A stretch of DNA of 64,000 bases from assembly GCA_029449245.1 (NCBI GenBank), contig JANATF010000009.1, positions 1,612,001 to 1,676,000 on the forward strand, in the 5' to 3' direction. Source of the DNA: Mortierella alpina. Lineage: Eukaryota > Mortierellomycota > Mortierellomycetes > Mortierellales > Mortierellaceae. Shown in pieces: positions 33,301 through 43,931 of this stretch. The notes beneath the pieces are model-generated. The model did not search any database and was not told where the DNA came from. It saw nothing but the letters and a program-made list of their open reading frames with translations. Made by a program: the position numbers and the translations under genes. Position 1 is the stretch's first letter, and each line of letters starts with the position of its first letter.

Positions 33301-33901
33301 CCACAAACATGGACACCTTCCTCATCCTCGTCCACCGCCTATCCGCCGCAGCAACTCCAGTCCGAAGACCCACAAGAACAACAACGACAACCGCAACAGC
33401 AACAGCAGCAGCAGTGGCCTCCGACGGAGCTTTCTGCAAGCGATTCGGATCCGACGCGAATCCTCTGGACCGTTGGACATGTCCGATCGCCTGATGCACC
33501 TCCCCGAACCCTCACGGTTCGAGGGTATGTGCTCCTGTCGTGGTGTGATCAATATCGCGAGTATGCTGTTGATCCTCCTAGGACTCGTGCTTCTTATCCT
33601 GGGATACCCCATCGCGACTAGTCTCAACAAGGACCGTTTGGCCGCGGAAGCTGCCGCGGGCATCTCGGCGACCGCTCCAGGATCGGATGTTCTGGTCGCC
33701 GCCGCCGCCGCACCAGCAACAGCAGCAGCATCTGTGGCGGGACCCAATCCCGTCGCTACAGAGAAGAGATCCATCATCCTGGGAGGCGTGGAGAGTATTG
33801 TGCCCACGATGATGGACAAGAGAGCCACGTTCGCGAGAGAAGGTCGATCCTTGAACGTTTTGTTTTCGGATGAGTTTCATCGAAAGGGCAGGCTAGCCTG
33901 A
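30317..33901 (+). CDS. KRE6/SKN1-like protein lacking its GH16 domain
   Basis: Single exon, 1194 aa. The first ~1070 residues are cytosolic-type low complexity: two RNPF-S/C-D repeats near the start, acidic E-run (about 155-172), Ser-rich stretches, a Gly run near 680, a His run near 860. Then FEGMCSCRGVINIASMLLIL begins a single membrane anchor (about 1072-1100) of the KRE6/SKN1 type, followed by an Ala-rich linker and LNVLFSDEFHRKGR, the exact entry sequence of the family's GH16-like domain. The frame stops two codons later. Full-length members, which help make beta-1,6-glucan, continue for about 350 more residues. No exon with GH16 sequence was found before the transposase relic. Whether it is a truncated pseudogene or a shortened anchor protein is open. 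Confidence 0.75.
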   Translation: MTKTAAMAPAMGAQGTMRKKSKKMRLLRNPFSDTEAIGSSSSPSSFRNPFCDSFALIHTYGDARSSETDGDEDGEEDEARIMHARRQALVALDPMNRDSWKAEFKSLKEYSLKKMSLEQQRRQELELQQHQRKTIESSHERLEILDEPPPDQGLEEEEEEEEEEEKEEDQAVLSATTPPASLKCPQESSDDSYDPHNRNSRNSLFSTPRRSFKRQEADVPEISISFPTPPSSSTQNHPHESSSSIVADPSLLSTTYTPSPLSSSSLDPLDASWQQSLLPEKAKAKERRTTVVYRSLLQRVSPSAPLLVRPIVLSTGSTADSSDVDALGAQIEGGDTVTPKPLASSSSWSLNRNTFGAFSKLDQRHHHHDGQDQQQPVKSKFKQSSRLFRKQRSNRHALDPWDSADDKLIQVTDDDEDNDSETPYSSSAKESFLKGRVGGRRMSIGARTETDHVSRSKEKDSAGAEDWIVHPRTAAIKGKFHRVHEAVPAPSKDPRPSSLCPEFLTISLSSPPRHAPKHQTFGDGAAASLTRSQSTASPPVTPLRKGASAFLSGLGTASLVQDGDGQAITTRNMAESSSTQIRRMMNGQASPLADGPSPQPRWSDGPHPRSSMMTFGSRMSTNSPPRITMSSSFASFRDLISSATGLARPSSSVSENAASTATMFAPFSPATNLSRAQSTAYGGGGGGGGGAGRHIVNGVHSSGTGGISFSPGSRRKTALVMMAPPTIVVAQRALSSREKDEEKRDLDASSMHTISSSSNTSASSSFAMLSSSLEQQQPRECRKDEKEEEEGTGLADQGQHLEPKKLVFNHGHAAPGKPQSNTPSGQRLVATTTTTTPRHHSLLKVPEPAKAGSSSQQQHHHHHHPHQHGPPISVAASAMAAAQRAWLSSLGLTRGERELIRSTSTSSMAMASSMDSLVGPLTGDDYIGQFERERAKAHGMMMMMKSTTKSAGSLAAEVETSTTSEASDHGSPANTRGDWKKNQKEPGPDESHSHGHKHGHLPHPRPPPIRRSNSSPKTHKNNNDNRNSNSSSSGLRRSFLQAIRIRRESSGPLDMSDRLMHLPEPSRFEGMCSCRGVINIASMLLILLGLVLLILGYPIATSLNKDRLAAEAAAGISATAPGSDVLVAAAAAPATAAASVAGPNPVATEKRSIILGGVESIVPTMMDKRATFAREGRSLNVLFSDEFHRKGRLA

Positions 33902-34139
33902 CTCGTTTTTTTTATTGCAGGAACACCGAAGAAGAGAATAAAAGGATTTCAATACAGTGGAAGTCACCTAGTCTGACCAAGGCCTGGAGGGAATATTGAC
34001 TCACAAGAACATTGGGGCGAACCAAAAAAACACACCGTCATTCGACGCCTTTTCATCCGCTCTGTTCCTCCATGCTTTCCTTCTGACTCTCTCGCATACA
34101 ATATCGATTTCAAAGGACCCCTATGTTGGGCATATACTA
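33902..34139. other. Spacer between the truncated gene and the transposase relic
   Basis: Contains GAGAATAAAAGG at about 33934, a possible polyadenylation signal for the truncated transcript, and a T tract at 33906. No GH16-like coding sequence in any frame. Confidence 0.5.
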
Positions 34140-35401
34140 GGACTACATTTCTCGCTGCTGAAGGGCTGAAAGTTGATCGTCCGCATCCACAGTAACCATC
34201 CGCCTTTCATACTCTAGCATCTTGTCCAAGAACTCCTTCCGGTATGCCACAACATCAGACCTCTCGTGTCCATCGAAAAATAAGCCTTTCTTGGCTTCCG
34301 ACCGCCTCCAACCAAGAGCCCGAGCGCAGGAGCATAGACTGTGTTCACACGAGTACGAAGCGTATCAGGAGTGATATCGTAAGGGTGCTTTTCATTGATC
34401 CACGTTCGGAGTCCACTGTAAAAGTCACCATCGTTCAGTAGGTTCCTGGTCTTGGGGGTGTTTGCCCCGCCGTGATAATTGAATCTCTAGCCTGTCCTCC
34501 CAATGCCTAGCCCACGCGATAACCTTTCGAGCGTAACTCGGTGACCTCTCTAAAAATGATACTGCGGTATCCACAGCTGCTGGCTTTGAATCCCATCCTT
34601 GGTTGATGCGAGAAAGGTACATCTTGACGGCTTTGAGGCCAGCCAGCTCGTCTTTTTTTGCGATCAGTCTGCCTGTCCTTTGGATCCATACACGTCGTGA
34701 TCTCGGCAAATCATCCTCATCCTTTAAATATGCTCATCATCCTCGTCAGTGTTGTCAATCATCGGATTGTTATCGTCTGTAACAACAGCTAATAATGGAG
34801 TGAAGGAAGCGGAATTAGACTCTAAGTTTCTGCATCGATAGCATCCAAAAACCGTTGTTCTCGATATCATACCAGGTTCATCCCCAATATCTTCACCATT
34901 GCCAGGAACAAGTTCGCGTCCAGTGTTTGGCCGCACAAATCCAAAGGAGAAGAGACTCGGAGTACCCTTGGATGCTTTCTTTAGGACTTGCTTCCGTCGA
35001 AATTCGCTAGAGCGGGAGGTTCCAATATAATGCTGTCGAGAAGGTCCCATGCTGGTAGCGGCTGCCTGCATCTGACTCTGGAGGTTGCACCAAGTCTTGT
35101 CTGCCCTAAAGGCTTGGCTCCAGTCTTCCTCGTCGGTTTCGGCATCATTGTCGGTGTCAGGCTCAACAATTATCTCATCCCGCTCCTCCTTGTTGAGCTG
35201 AAGTTCAGTTGAAAGTTCTCCCAAGTCGACCTCCCTCACTACAGGGACGTACACGACGTTATCGATAGGACAGCTTGTTGATGTCGACGTTGAAGCGAGG
35301 AGCCTCCCTTTCCCGATCTGCCTCAAATGTGCCGTTCGCTTGTTAACTCTACCCATGAGATGAGGTCGGTGGTGGCATGGAAGACGCATCAACACCCCCA
35401 C
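34140..35401 (-). pseudogene. Decayed fungal DDE-type transposase, N-terminal part
   Basis: Read on the minus strand from 35401: NKRTAHLRQIGKGR, then an acidic linker, then EFRRKQVLKKASKGTPSLFSFGF, then (34709 on) an HTH-like region with GLKAVKMYLSRINQGWDSKPA and ARKVIAWARHWEDR, then LRTWINEKHPYDITPDTLRTRVN, and after a frame change GLFFDGHERSDVVAYRKEFL and KMLEYERRM. That order is typical of the N-terminal half of a transposase family common in fungi. The DDE catalytic domain is missing, the piece ends near 34140, and the frame is broken at least twice. A relic. It lies only 240 bp from the truncated KRE6/SKN1-like gene. Confidence 0.75.
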
Positions 35402-35649
35402 AATTGGACCATATGTAAATATGTGACCGCGGCCTTTTCATATTCGTACTTGAGCATCGAAATATTTTCACGTATGTGCAGACTAGGTGCCTTCCACTGT
35501 CGGTATCATGGCCATGGTCCCTCCCCCTTTTTTTATTTCTTGATGGCTCAAGAGTTCATTGTTTGCTTGCTTGGGGATGGGGGTTTGTTGGTTTGGTATC
35601 AAATGGTATGGGGCTATATTTTTCTATTTGATTTTGTATCTTTTCCTGT
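35402..35649. other. Short spacer
   Basis: 3' flank of the NIPA-like gene. I looked for GH16 coding here and saw none. Confidence 0.4.
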
Positions 35650-38600
35650 TTACAATTGAGTAACTGTCGATGCACAGTTTGCGGGAGGGGGCGTGCCTGT
35701 AAAGTAGTGGTTTTGGTATTTTTGTGGCCCCGGGCCGTGATGATGACTTGTTGCCCCTGCTTCCGTGACAGATGTGGCCGAGGATGCCTCTTCTGACGCA
35801 AAGGCTGCAGTTCCCAAGGCGAAGCTTGGGTTGTTGGATGTTGCAGGGGCCGGGTAGACGAATCCAGCCAGCTGGATCTCGGGCGAGGACAGGATCCGAG
35901 ACGTCCGTGGAGAGGGAGTAACCTCCAAATCCTTGTTCTCGTCGCTCGGAGTCCATTCGCCAGCTACGAACGACGCAAACGGCGATGTCGTTGCATTGTG
36001 GGTCTTGCCCAAAGAATTTGTCCTTGTCACCGTGGCACCGCCTGCAGCAGCTCCTGCTCCTGTCGACGTCGTCGTCGAAGCTGTCGAGGAAGGAGACACC
36101 AGACCGCCTGAGGCAGAGCCCGATCGGCCTTGCTCTCCAAACAACATAGAGTGCCTCTTTTTCCGCCCTGGCACCTCCCATTCTGAAGGCAGTCCTGTGA
36201 ACGAGTCCTGACGGCTGTGGCCATGTGGTCCAGCCCGTGAAGACGCCGAGGCCGCCTGATTAGGTGATGACGGTAAAGAAGAAGCAGCAGATGACATTGT
36301 GTTCACGCCGTGGATCGAATCCCGATTACTGCTCTTGAGGACTTTGAAGGGGTTGAGGTCTTCAAAGACTTGATCAATCTTGGAGCTTCCTGTCGACCAG
36401 CGTACAGAGTGACCCTTGACCATCTGCGACTGTTGGTACCCTCCCATATCGGCGCTGCTGTGGAAAGGTCCAAGGTCGTCATCTTCCTCGCCTTGCATGT
36501 GCTTTGGTTTTGGTGGCATCGCAGAGTTGGTAAAGTGTGCCCTGAATTGACTTGGAGACATCAGGCCTGCAGCAGCTGCAGTGGTTGTTGGCGAGAACCG
36601 AGCGGAATCCCGCTTTGTCCTCGCTACTGAGGAAGTGTCGATCCTTGGGTGCTGCTGCTGTTGTTGACGGTTGCTCTGCTTGGTAGAATCTACACTGGTT
36701 CGCTTCTCGTGCATCGTCAACGTGTTAAATGACGATTGGAGCATGCTCTGCCGCCTGTTCTCCTGTTCCTGTCGCACCGCGTCCCGCTGTCCGTTCTTCT
36801 TTGTAGGTCTCTCGTCTCCAGAGTTCTCCAGGTCCTCTGTAGTGTCCACCAACACGTGAGTCGGCGCTTCTTCATCGAACAGGACCGATCTACGATGCCC
36901 TCCCGTAGCGACGGCGACAGCTCCTGCCGAGATGCTGGCAATACCAGCTCCTATGAACCCTTCGTTGATCGACCGACTGTCCTTGGGTGTCCTGAACGGA
37001 TCGGACTGGAAGCTAGACTTGCTGGTAAAACTCATTCGGCGCCCTCTAGTGGAGGATCCGCCGTTCCTGCTGTCGCCACCAACGGTCGAGGACACCATGC
37101 TGGACACATCATCCGAATCAATCATTCCTCTGCGGCTGCTGAAAAGAGATGGGACGTCGTTCTCCTCATCCAGACCTTGTCCGTGGCGGCTCTGGCGTTT
37201 GCTGGACCTCTTCTTCTTTAATGACAGCTTGGACTTTTTGGCTGACAGACCCTTGGAACCATCGCCGCCCTTTGCCGACTTGCTCCTTTGCTCCATCTCG
37301 TGTGCGTCCTCGTCCTCATCATCCTCGTACATGTTGTCCAATGATGACAGTGGTCCTCCTGCGGGCGACTGTTCGGGCTTCGGCGCACTTAGCATTGTGA
37401 CACCATAGATCAGTGCCCCGATCCCGACGAGGACAAGGAGCAGCACCCAGGGCTCATAGTCGCCGAGTTGGTTGAGGTAGATGGTCGAGTTGATCAGTCC
37501 AAATGCGGTGTAGAAACCATAAAATGTCGGCACCACGAGCACAGAGTCGTACAGCTTCAGTCCCGTATTGAGGCAGTAAACCTAAATGCGTCCGGAGAAT
37601 AAATAGAATGGGCGGTATTTTTAGTGCATGGCTTCCCACTGCATGCATCGTTACCATCCCGAATGGATTCTCGGTCCTTTGTCTGTTCCTTATCCAGTTT
37701 TCACCAGTACCTGAAGAATCGCTGTAAAGACCAGGACAAAGAGAATGAAATAGCTCAAGTAGTCGCCGAATTGGTTCTGTCCCGCCAGCGTGGAAGTGAT
37801 CAACTTGATGCCACTCTTGGCCAGAAGCAATGTTTCGCTTGCTAAAAGTCCTCCGCATGCGGACATGATCATGGCCACCACTTTTTTCAGCCGTTGGTCC
37901 CGCGCCTCAGCCTCTAAACCTTCATCGCCCTCCAGTGTCAATCCCGAGGCCCTGGCGAAACGGTTGGTGCCGAGTAGGTACGTCAGCTTGGTCTTCATGT
38001 TTTTCCGTAGCTGTCCAGACTCGTCGTCGAGCGAGATGGCCCAGTATGCATACATGCCAAGGGCGAGGAACATGAAGATGATGGTGTTGAGAATCGAAAA
38101 GTAGATGATGAAGACGACCCGCGCAAAGAGTTGCTTCAGATCCTCGAGCGTGAGTTTGTCCTCCAGATCGCCACTCGAGTTCATGCCGCCAAAGACCACG
38201 ACCCAGACGACAGAGGCCATGACGACGATGGTCCCGTAGACGTCCTGGCGCGTGATTTGAGTCCCGACCAGGATCTTGGCGAACACAAAGTTGAAGATCA
38301 GCGCGATCGAGCCGAGTGGCGCGACCCATTGTGTCTTGAGAAAGTCTACATGGCACAGAGCAGTAAAATTAGTGCATGCAATCGTTGAAGCGATAGTTAG
38401 GTTCATGCTTCCTGACTCTTTGTCCTTGTCTTCTGTCCTGGTCGGAGGTGTATTCTCCTTTCCCCAGGGTCTCGTCTCACTTTGAGCGCGGCCGTGTGTG
38501 TCTCATGCCCCACCGGTTGTCTTGTCTACTCTCTTTCCTCCCTTTAGAGCCTCCAGGCGGATCTCTGATCGGTCGGGAAGATAGCCCCTATCCGATCCTG

Positions 38601-38919
38601 ATAGTTGCGGCCTCATCGAAACGAAACGAGGAGGGACTACATACAATGTATATTATGTTATCGACACGAACGAGAGCCAACAAGCGCACTTACTCAAAGC
38701 AATGGTGCTCCCTGCCAGTTGACTTGCAATGTACAGGTACAGTCCGACGTGCCACATGGGCCGACCGCACTCGTTGCGCTGTCTCTCATTCGGAAGGGCG
38801 CTGTTCCGGACGTGGTCGAGTTTGAGCAGGTTCAGGCCCGCGGCGTTCATAACGGATGCGATCAGCGAGACGGCAAAGCCGATCACAAAGTCCAGGAAGG
38901 CGCTCCCTGTTACTGCCAT
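35650..38919 (-). CDS. NIPA-like magnesium transporter with long C-terminal tail
   Basis: Three exons: 38919-38694, 38345-37711 and 37581-35650 (donors GTAAGT and GTACTG, acceptors TGTAG and TTTAG), 930 aa. The membrane part has the NIPA pattern: NAAGLNLLKLDH near the N-terminus, LYIASQLAGSTIAL, NFLKTQWVAPLGSIALIFN (motif around the conserved N-F and APLG) and a final pair of helices (VLVVPTFYGFYTAFG; WVLLLVLVGIGALIYG) ending near residue 350. Family members carry Mg2+ or other divalent cations across membranes. The tail of about 570 residues is Ser/Thr/Gln-rich and basic in patches, with no domain, and may be regulatory; classical NIPA proteins are about 330 residues. Confidence 0.9.
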
Positions 38920-40533
38920 CGGAATTCGAGCGCGCCGTGAGACGTGATGTGGATTTGGAAGTAAGTAGGAAACAGTACGGCGTGTGGGGGAGTGGAGAAT
39001 GAGAACAATACACACTCACGGAGCAGTTGAGGGAGGAGTAGGAGGAAAAGGAGGTTTGCGGTTGTGCTGTGTGGTGTTCCAGTTCCGTTCTGGTGTCCTT
39101 GGTCCTTGGTGTCCTTGGTGTCCCTGGTGTCCCTGGTGTCCAGATGGGCTGATGGCGTGAGGAGGAGAGAGGGCGACGTTTGTCGGCTATGTTTCAGCGA
39201 CTAGATGCGGTGCTCAGGAACACCTGTCCCTGTGGCGAGGAGCAGAATGGGAACAAGCAAAAGGCAATCCTTGTGCGGGAGAGAGACAGAGAGACCAGGA
39301 GAATGTTCAAAAAGAGAGAACAAAAGAGGATGGGATGGAGCGTGTGGACGGACAGTGGGGTGGAGGGGGCTCGTTGCAAGATGATGCTCGGATGATGCTG
39401 GAGGCGGGATGAGGAGTGCAAACAGCCGGGATGGAATCGAGGGAACAGAAGAAGGAAAAAAGACAAGAGACAAAGGGACAAAAGGCCCGGCTGGGAACAC
39501 AGACAACGCAACCATGCCATGGGCAGTAGCAAATGGCAGTCGTGTGCGCTCTCTCTCCAGTTAACACGCTTGCAACACACTTGCGCCCTATTCTGAGCAC
39601 ACATACTCTCTCTCTCTCTTTGCTCACTCTCTTCTCTCCCGCACTCTCCACACCTTTGCGAATGCAACCACATCGCCGTCGTCGTTCTATCATCGTTTTA
39701 TCAACACTCATCAAAGCACAGCATCAGTGTAACTGCCAGCTAGCTGGAATGGGCAAATATCAGAGGAGAGAATCGATGCTCCTCCTCCTCCTCTTCTTCT
39801 CTCCTTCTTCCGTCCGTTCTCTCCTTCTATAGTCCATAGTTCCCATGTCCCATGGACCTAAAAATAATCAAACCGAACCCTCGACCCTTGGGTCCCTGTG
39901 CCCCTATGCCGAATGCTGAATTAAGAAATGAAATTGGGCGGAAAGTTGAGAGCACCAACTGACATGGGTGCCACAAACACACGGGACACTTCAATCAAAA
40001 ATCAACAAAAAGAGCTCTCATTCCCCTCAATCCTCTACGCTCGCCGCTCTGTCAGCATAGGGCATACCACGTTGCTGTTACCCTCAAGAACCGTTCTATC
40101 GGACATCCCCCCATCTCGCATCTCGTGTCATCCATTGTGTGAACTCCCTAATCCTGGATATATGTGCTACTTTGAAAAAGTCCTGAATTCCTTGGGCGGT
40201 AGCGATTTGGAGATTGCGAGCGCTGTTCTTGTTGACGTCCAAAAAGAACGTTTCACCATGCCAACAGACCACGTAGTGTTGTGGGTCTACCCTCACATTT
40301 GTCGATTACTATACATGTACTGTACATGTACAGCTGCAGAGTATTTTTCGTTTGTCATGGTGCATGCTTCAAACGATTTCTCCCAGAGAGTGCATGGCCC
40401 TGCACTAGGAGCTGTTGTTCAGACCGCGCTCATCCGGGTAACCTGGTCAGCGTGACTCTACCAACTCAGGAACTGGGTCCACTTCACAAATACTGTAGCG
40501 CGAAATAAATGGAGGTTCTTGGTGGTCCATTAG
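38920..40533. other. Gene-free interval, about 1.6 kb
   Basis: Upstream of the NIPA-like gene. Apart from the minisatellite at 39091 and CTCT-rich simple sequence near 39600, nothing is recognised; open frames here lack features. Confidence 0.4.
39091..39141. repeat. Short minisatellite (TGGTGTCCY)
   Basis: Five or so degenerate copies of the nonamer TGGTGTCCT/C in tandem, 170 bp upstream of the NIPA-like start. Confidence 0.8.
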
Positions 40534-40842
40534 ACTCAGACTGCACTGTACTTTAGACAATTGCGTTGCTTGCAAATGCTATAGCAATGGAAATAACAGA
40601 CGGCAACAGCTTACTGTTCCAGGGTTCATCATACACTAAGCTCTCGTGGTCCGCGAATGGGGTTGAGAAGCAGTACACAGGCCAACGTCGCTCTGTTAAC
40701 TCAGCGCACTCACAAAAACGCAACGTGTGAACACGTCCAACAATGCATACTTTGTGCAGCCGTGGCAATCAAACTAGTGCAGCGACCCTGTTTTCAGAAG
40801 GCGGTATTTGTCTGGCTGGCTATGAAGAAGTCAAGCCTTTGT
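40534..40842. repeat. Dispersed 300-bp repeat, copy A
   Basis: Nearly the same sequence recurs in the same orientation at 44294-44594. Both contain the block AATGCTATAGCAATGGAAA, a long exact stretch around GCAGCCGTGGCAATCAAACT, and CAGCGACCCTGTTTTCAGAA. No terminal repeats or coding domain recognised. Confidence 0.85.
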
Positions 40843-41465
40843 TCCAAGATGCGTTCTATTAACTGTCGAGCATGAAGAGGGAGCTGAGTGAAGCACAGAG
40901 ACCCTCCGGGGCTAAGCGCCTGTCCCGTTACATCACCGACATTTGAGCGAGAATCTGAATCTGCGATGGTCGACGCACTGTGATGAGGTGGAGATTGATT
41001 TTGAGTCCTTTATACACCCAACTCTCTTGTCCTTCTACATGCGGGTGTGCTGCTGGATTCCTCATTGTGATGTTCACTTGAGTCCTGTGATAATGGACAG
41101 AGACGGAGCTGTCATTAATTCGCCAATGAAACGTGAATCATACCAATCCGAGCAAGTAAAGTGCATGCCGAGATTACAACGCCAAGTCGTAAACAACGCT
41201 CGGCATTAGGTACCCACTGTGTACCTTCACTATTTCGAATTCATAAAGGCATTCCTGGTTCTTGATTCATACAATGTCTAGGACGCGTTTCAGACTACAG
41301 TTTTTTTTCCATCTCTTGGCTATGACACATTCACCTATATATTTACCCTACATCGTGTTTCTGTTGCGACATTAAATACTAGTGTGGTCTGTGCCCCTTA
41401 TTCTCGGATCTTCTAAATACGTGGATGACGAGCTTTAAAGCATCCAAAAAACGTGCTGGCTATTA
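40843..41465. other. Gene-free interval
   Basis: Between repeat copy A and the frameshifted secreted-protein gene. Nothing recognised. Confidence 0.4.
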
Positions 41466-42369
41466 TTATGGCTCAAGGCATGCTATGGCACTGATGGAGC
41501 TACCTTGGAAGGTACTGATTGGACTCGCGGCTTCCTTTGTCCCTCTCACCTTCAATGTTCTGATGTACAGCGCTGTTGTATCCTGGCAGCTCTCAGGCCT
41601 CCTAAATTTCGATGTGCTTCTGAAAGAATAGAGTTGATAATCGCCCTGTGGATTTTTGTAAAAGTAGTGCCACGTTTCCTTGTCCTCTCCCTGTCCTTCC
41701 CCTGCTTTGGCCCACGCATGCGCGTCGGTGAAATCGACATTCTCTTTCACGTTATCGCATTGTGTGTCTAAGTGATCGTCTAGGACGTCCCAAGCGGTTC
41801 CCTTGCACTCCAGCATGTAATAAAGACGGGTAGGAGTACAGCTCGTCCCATTTGCCACAGGGAACGTGTACTTGAACTCTCGTCCTCTGCTGTCTTCCCG
41901 CGTATAGCTAGTGCTCATCCCGACCGTGAGTGTCGATTTTGCAGTGAAAATCCCCGCTGAGAAGCCGCCCTCGATGGAGAATTCTGTATGGAACCCCATT
42001 GAATCAGTGAAGGTCTGAGAGTCTTTGAAGAGGATTTCCATCGAGCATGGTGCTGGAGCGGTGCATACAAGAGTGTCCCCCAGTGATTCTTGGGGACCGA
42101 CCACCGCTTTACATCCCTCAGTAGCTGCCGCTCTCCAAGTTGACTCTTTCCTGTCGATCATATAATTTTTCAGCAGTTTAACTTTGTCATCGGGGAGGGC
42201 TTTGCTGCTGAGTGCACTTTTGAGTTGTTCCAGGGACTGTGTATTGCCGTCAACAGCTTGGGTGGCACGTCGAAGAAGGGCGGGCGTACTCGTTTTGGGC
42301 AAGAATTACATTCCTAGCTTGACAGAGGTTGGCGAAATAGACAAGAAGGATCGGGAGTTGAATTTTCAT
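41466..42369 (-). pseudogene. Secreted protein gene with a frame break after the signal peptide
   Basis: The ATG at 42369 starts a signal peptide (MKIQLPILLVYFANLCQA) about 100 bases after a TATA box, but that frame stops soon after. The long coding frame (to 41466, about 277 residues) begins one base out of register at 42302 with PKTSTPALLRRATQAVDG and has no ATG of its own near its start. No intron of workable length joins them, so a single-base indel (mutation or assembly error) is likely. The mature part has several Cys and a segment of alternating polar and small residues (GGFSAGIFTAKSTLTVGMST) like a beta-hairpin, seen in some beta-pore-forming proteins, but I do not assign that family. 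Confidence 0.6.
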
Positions 42370-42469
42370 CGTAGAGAGGCTTTTGCAAAGAATATCGTGG
42401 TCTAGAGTGTTGGTTGGTAGTTGTAGATGGAGCTGGTTGCGTCATGACGATGGCAGGAATCGCACCTTA

Positions 42470-42477
42470 TATTTATA
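42470..42477 (-). promoter_or_regulatory. TATA box
   Basis: TATAAATA on the minus strand, about 100 bases upstream of the signal-peptide ATG at 42369. Confidence 0.7.
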
Positions 42478-42826
42478 CGGGTTTTTTTAAAACTTCTCGC
42501 ACAATGGCAACGGGTTCGGTAAAATGCCATACAGCGACCAAGGTTTCATCGTAGCCGAGCATGACTTGCGAGGTATATACCAGCATCGGCCAGGAGACTA
42601 GGGGGCGAACCTGTGCGGTCCAAAAATATAGACAAGACGAAGGGGAGAGAGTTCAAGAGAGGACAAGCGTTGCTGTACATGTTGCATAAATGCCCGCATT
42701 AACAGAACATGGAGGAACATAAACATGAAAACCTAGCAAGATAGACCTTTGAAAAGAAAAGTTCCTAGAGCTGGGTGCTTACAAAAAAAAAAAAAAAAAA
42801 AACAAAAGAGAAAAAAAACACCATCA

Positions 42827-43400
42827 GTGCAGGCTTTCGTGGAAGGGTCTGCATAAAAAGGTCAGGGAAAGTGAGGGGAGAGTTTCTAGGGCAGTCAGCG
42901 AAAAACGCAGACTTTCGTGCAGGGTCTGCATAAAAAGGTCAGAGAAAGTTTGAGGGGAGAGTTTCTAGGGCAGTCTGCGAAAACCACAGACTTTCGTGCA
43001 GGGTCTGCATAAAAGGTCAGAGAAAGTTTGAGGGGACAGTTTCTAGGGTAGTATGCAAAAACACTGTCATCAAGGCAGATTCCCGTGGAAGGGTCTGCTT
43101 TAAAAGGCCAGAGAAAGTTTGAGGTTTCTAGGGCAGCATGCGAAAAACGCTACCATCAAGGCAGACTTTCGTGGAATGGTCTGCATAAAATGACGGAGAG
43201 CTATTTTTATACCATACTTCCGCGGAAAGGTATGGGAGAGTACCCAGGGCAGTATACTTTTTGTAGAAAACGTCAAGGAATGGTTTGCAGACAGCTATAA
43301 TAAAGGGCAAGGAGAATAACTTGGGCAGTATGCTGACAGAACCCCTCCCCCCTAGTGCAGACTTTCCCGGAGCTGTCGCATATAAAACATCAGAGGGAAC
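42827..43400. repeat. Degenerate minisatellite, units of about 80-88 bp
   Basis: Units begin at about 42827, 42905, 42985, 43073 and 43159, with more degenerate ones near 43212, 43271 and 43356. The core is GCAGACTTTCGTGCAGGGTC, then TGCATAAAAAGGTCAGAGAA, then AGTTTCTAGGGCAGT. Each unit contains the inverted pair GCAGAC...GTCTGC, able to form a hairpin, and a TATA-like CATAAAA. An A tract (42782-42802) precedes it. No open frame spans the array. Confidence 0.85.
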
Positions 43401-43931
43401 TTCGCAAGTCCTACAGCAGACAGGACTCAGAGAAAGGGGTTCGCCCCTCAAATGTTCAAAAAACTCAAACCCATCATGATGGGATGAGGAATCGGCTGAA
43501 CGCCAGCGGACGGGAAAAGTCAAAAAGGGAACTGAACAATCATCTTCTGGAGGTCACTTCCAGGAAGTTGCATGAGCGAAAAGCACGAACAAATCCAAAT
43601 GACATTTTGAGTATTTTTGACTTGAACCTTATCCCTGTTTTTCCTACATCTCGTTGTGTTCTTTGTTACGGGTTTGGCGGTTTCGTCAATATATAAGCAT
43701 CTAATCTTCTTCTGGTTCCTCCACCCACAAGTATTAACACAATATTCCAAGCTCGCCAGCGCATTCATATTCGAATTGATATTGAACACTTTTCAAGACA
43801 AGCTCCTTAAGGCTACAAAGGATTTCCAGCATTGCGCTCCTCCACTCAATGTAAAGCAAGGAAGACCCATGTATACAATTGTAAAAACCAAGTAGCGTGC
43901 CTCTTCTCACTTTTATAATGAAATTTACTAG
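43401..43931. other. Gene-free interval
   Basis: Between the minisatellite and the Cys-rich peptide gene. TTTTATAATG at about 43911 is the likely TATA region of that gene, unusually close to its ATG. Confidence 0.4.

Noticed and set aside
33887-33940. GC-AG or GT-AG intron rescuing the KRE6/SKN1-like frame
   Set aside because: The sequence after the TTTATTGCAG acceptor gives no GH16 residues in any frame.
42827-43400. CRISPR-like array
   Set aside because: Units are 80-88 bp, degenerate over their whole length, with no unique spacers, and the genome is eukaryotic.
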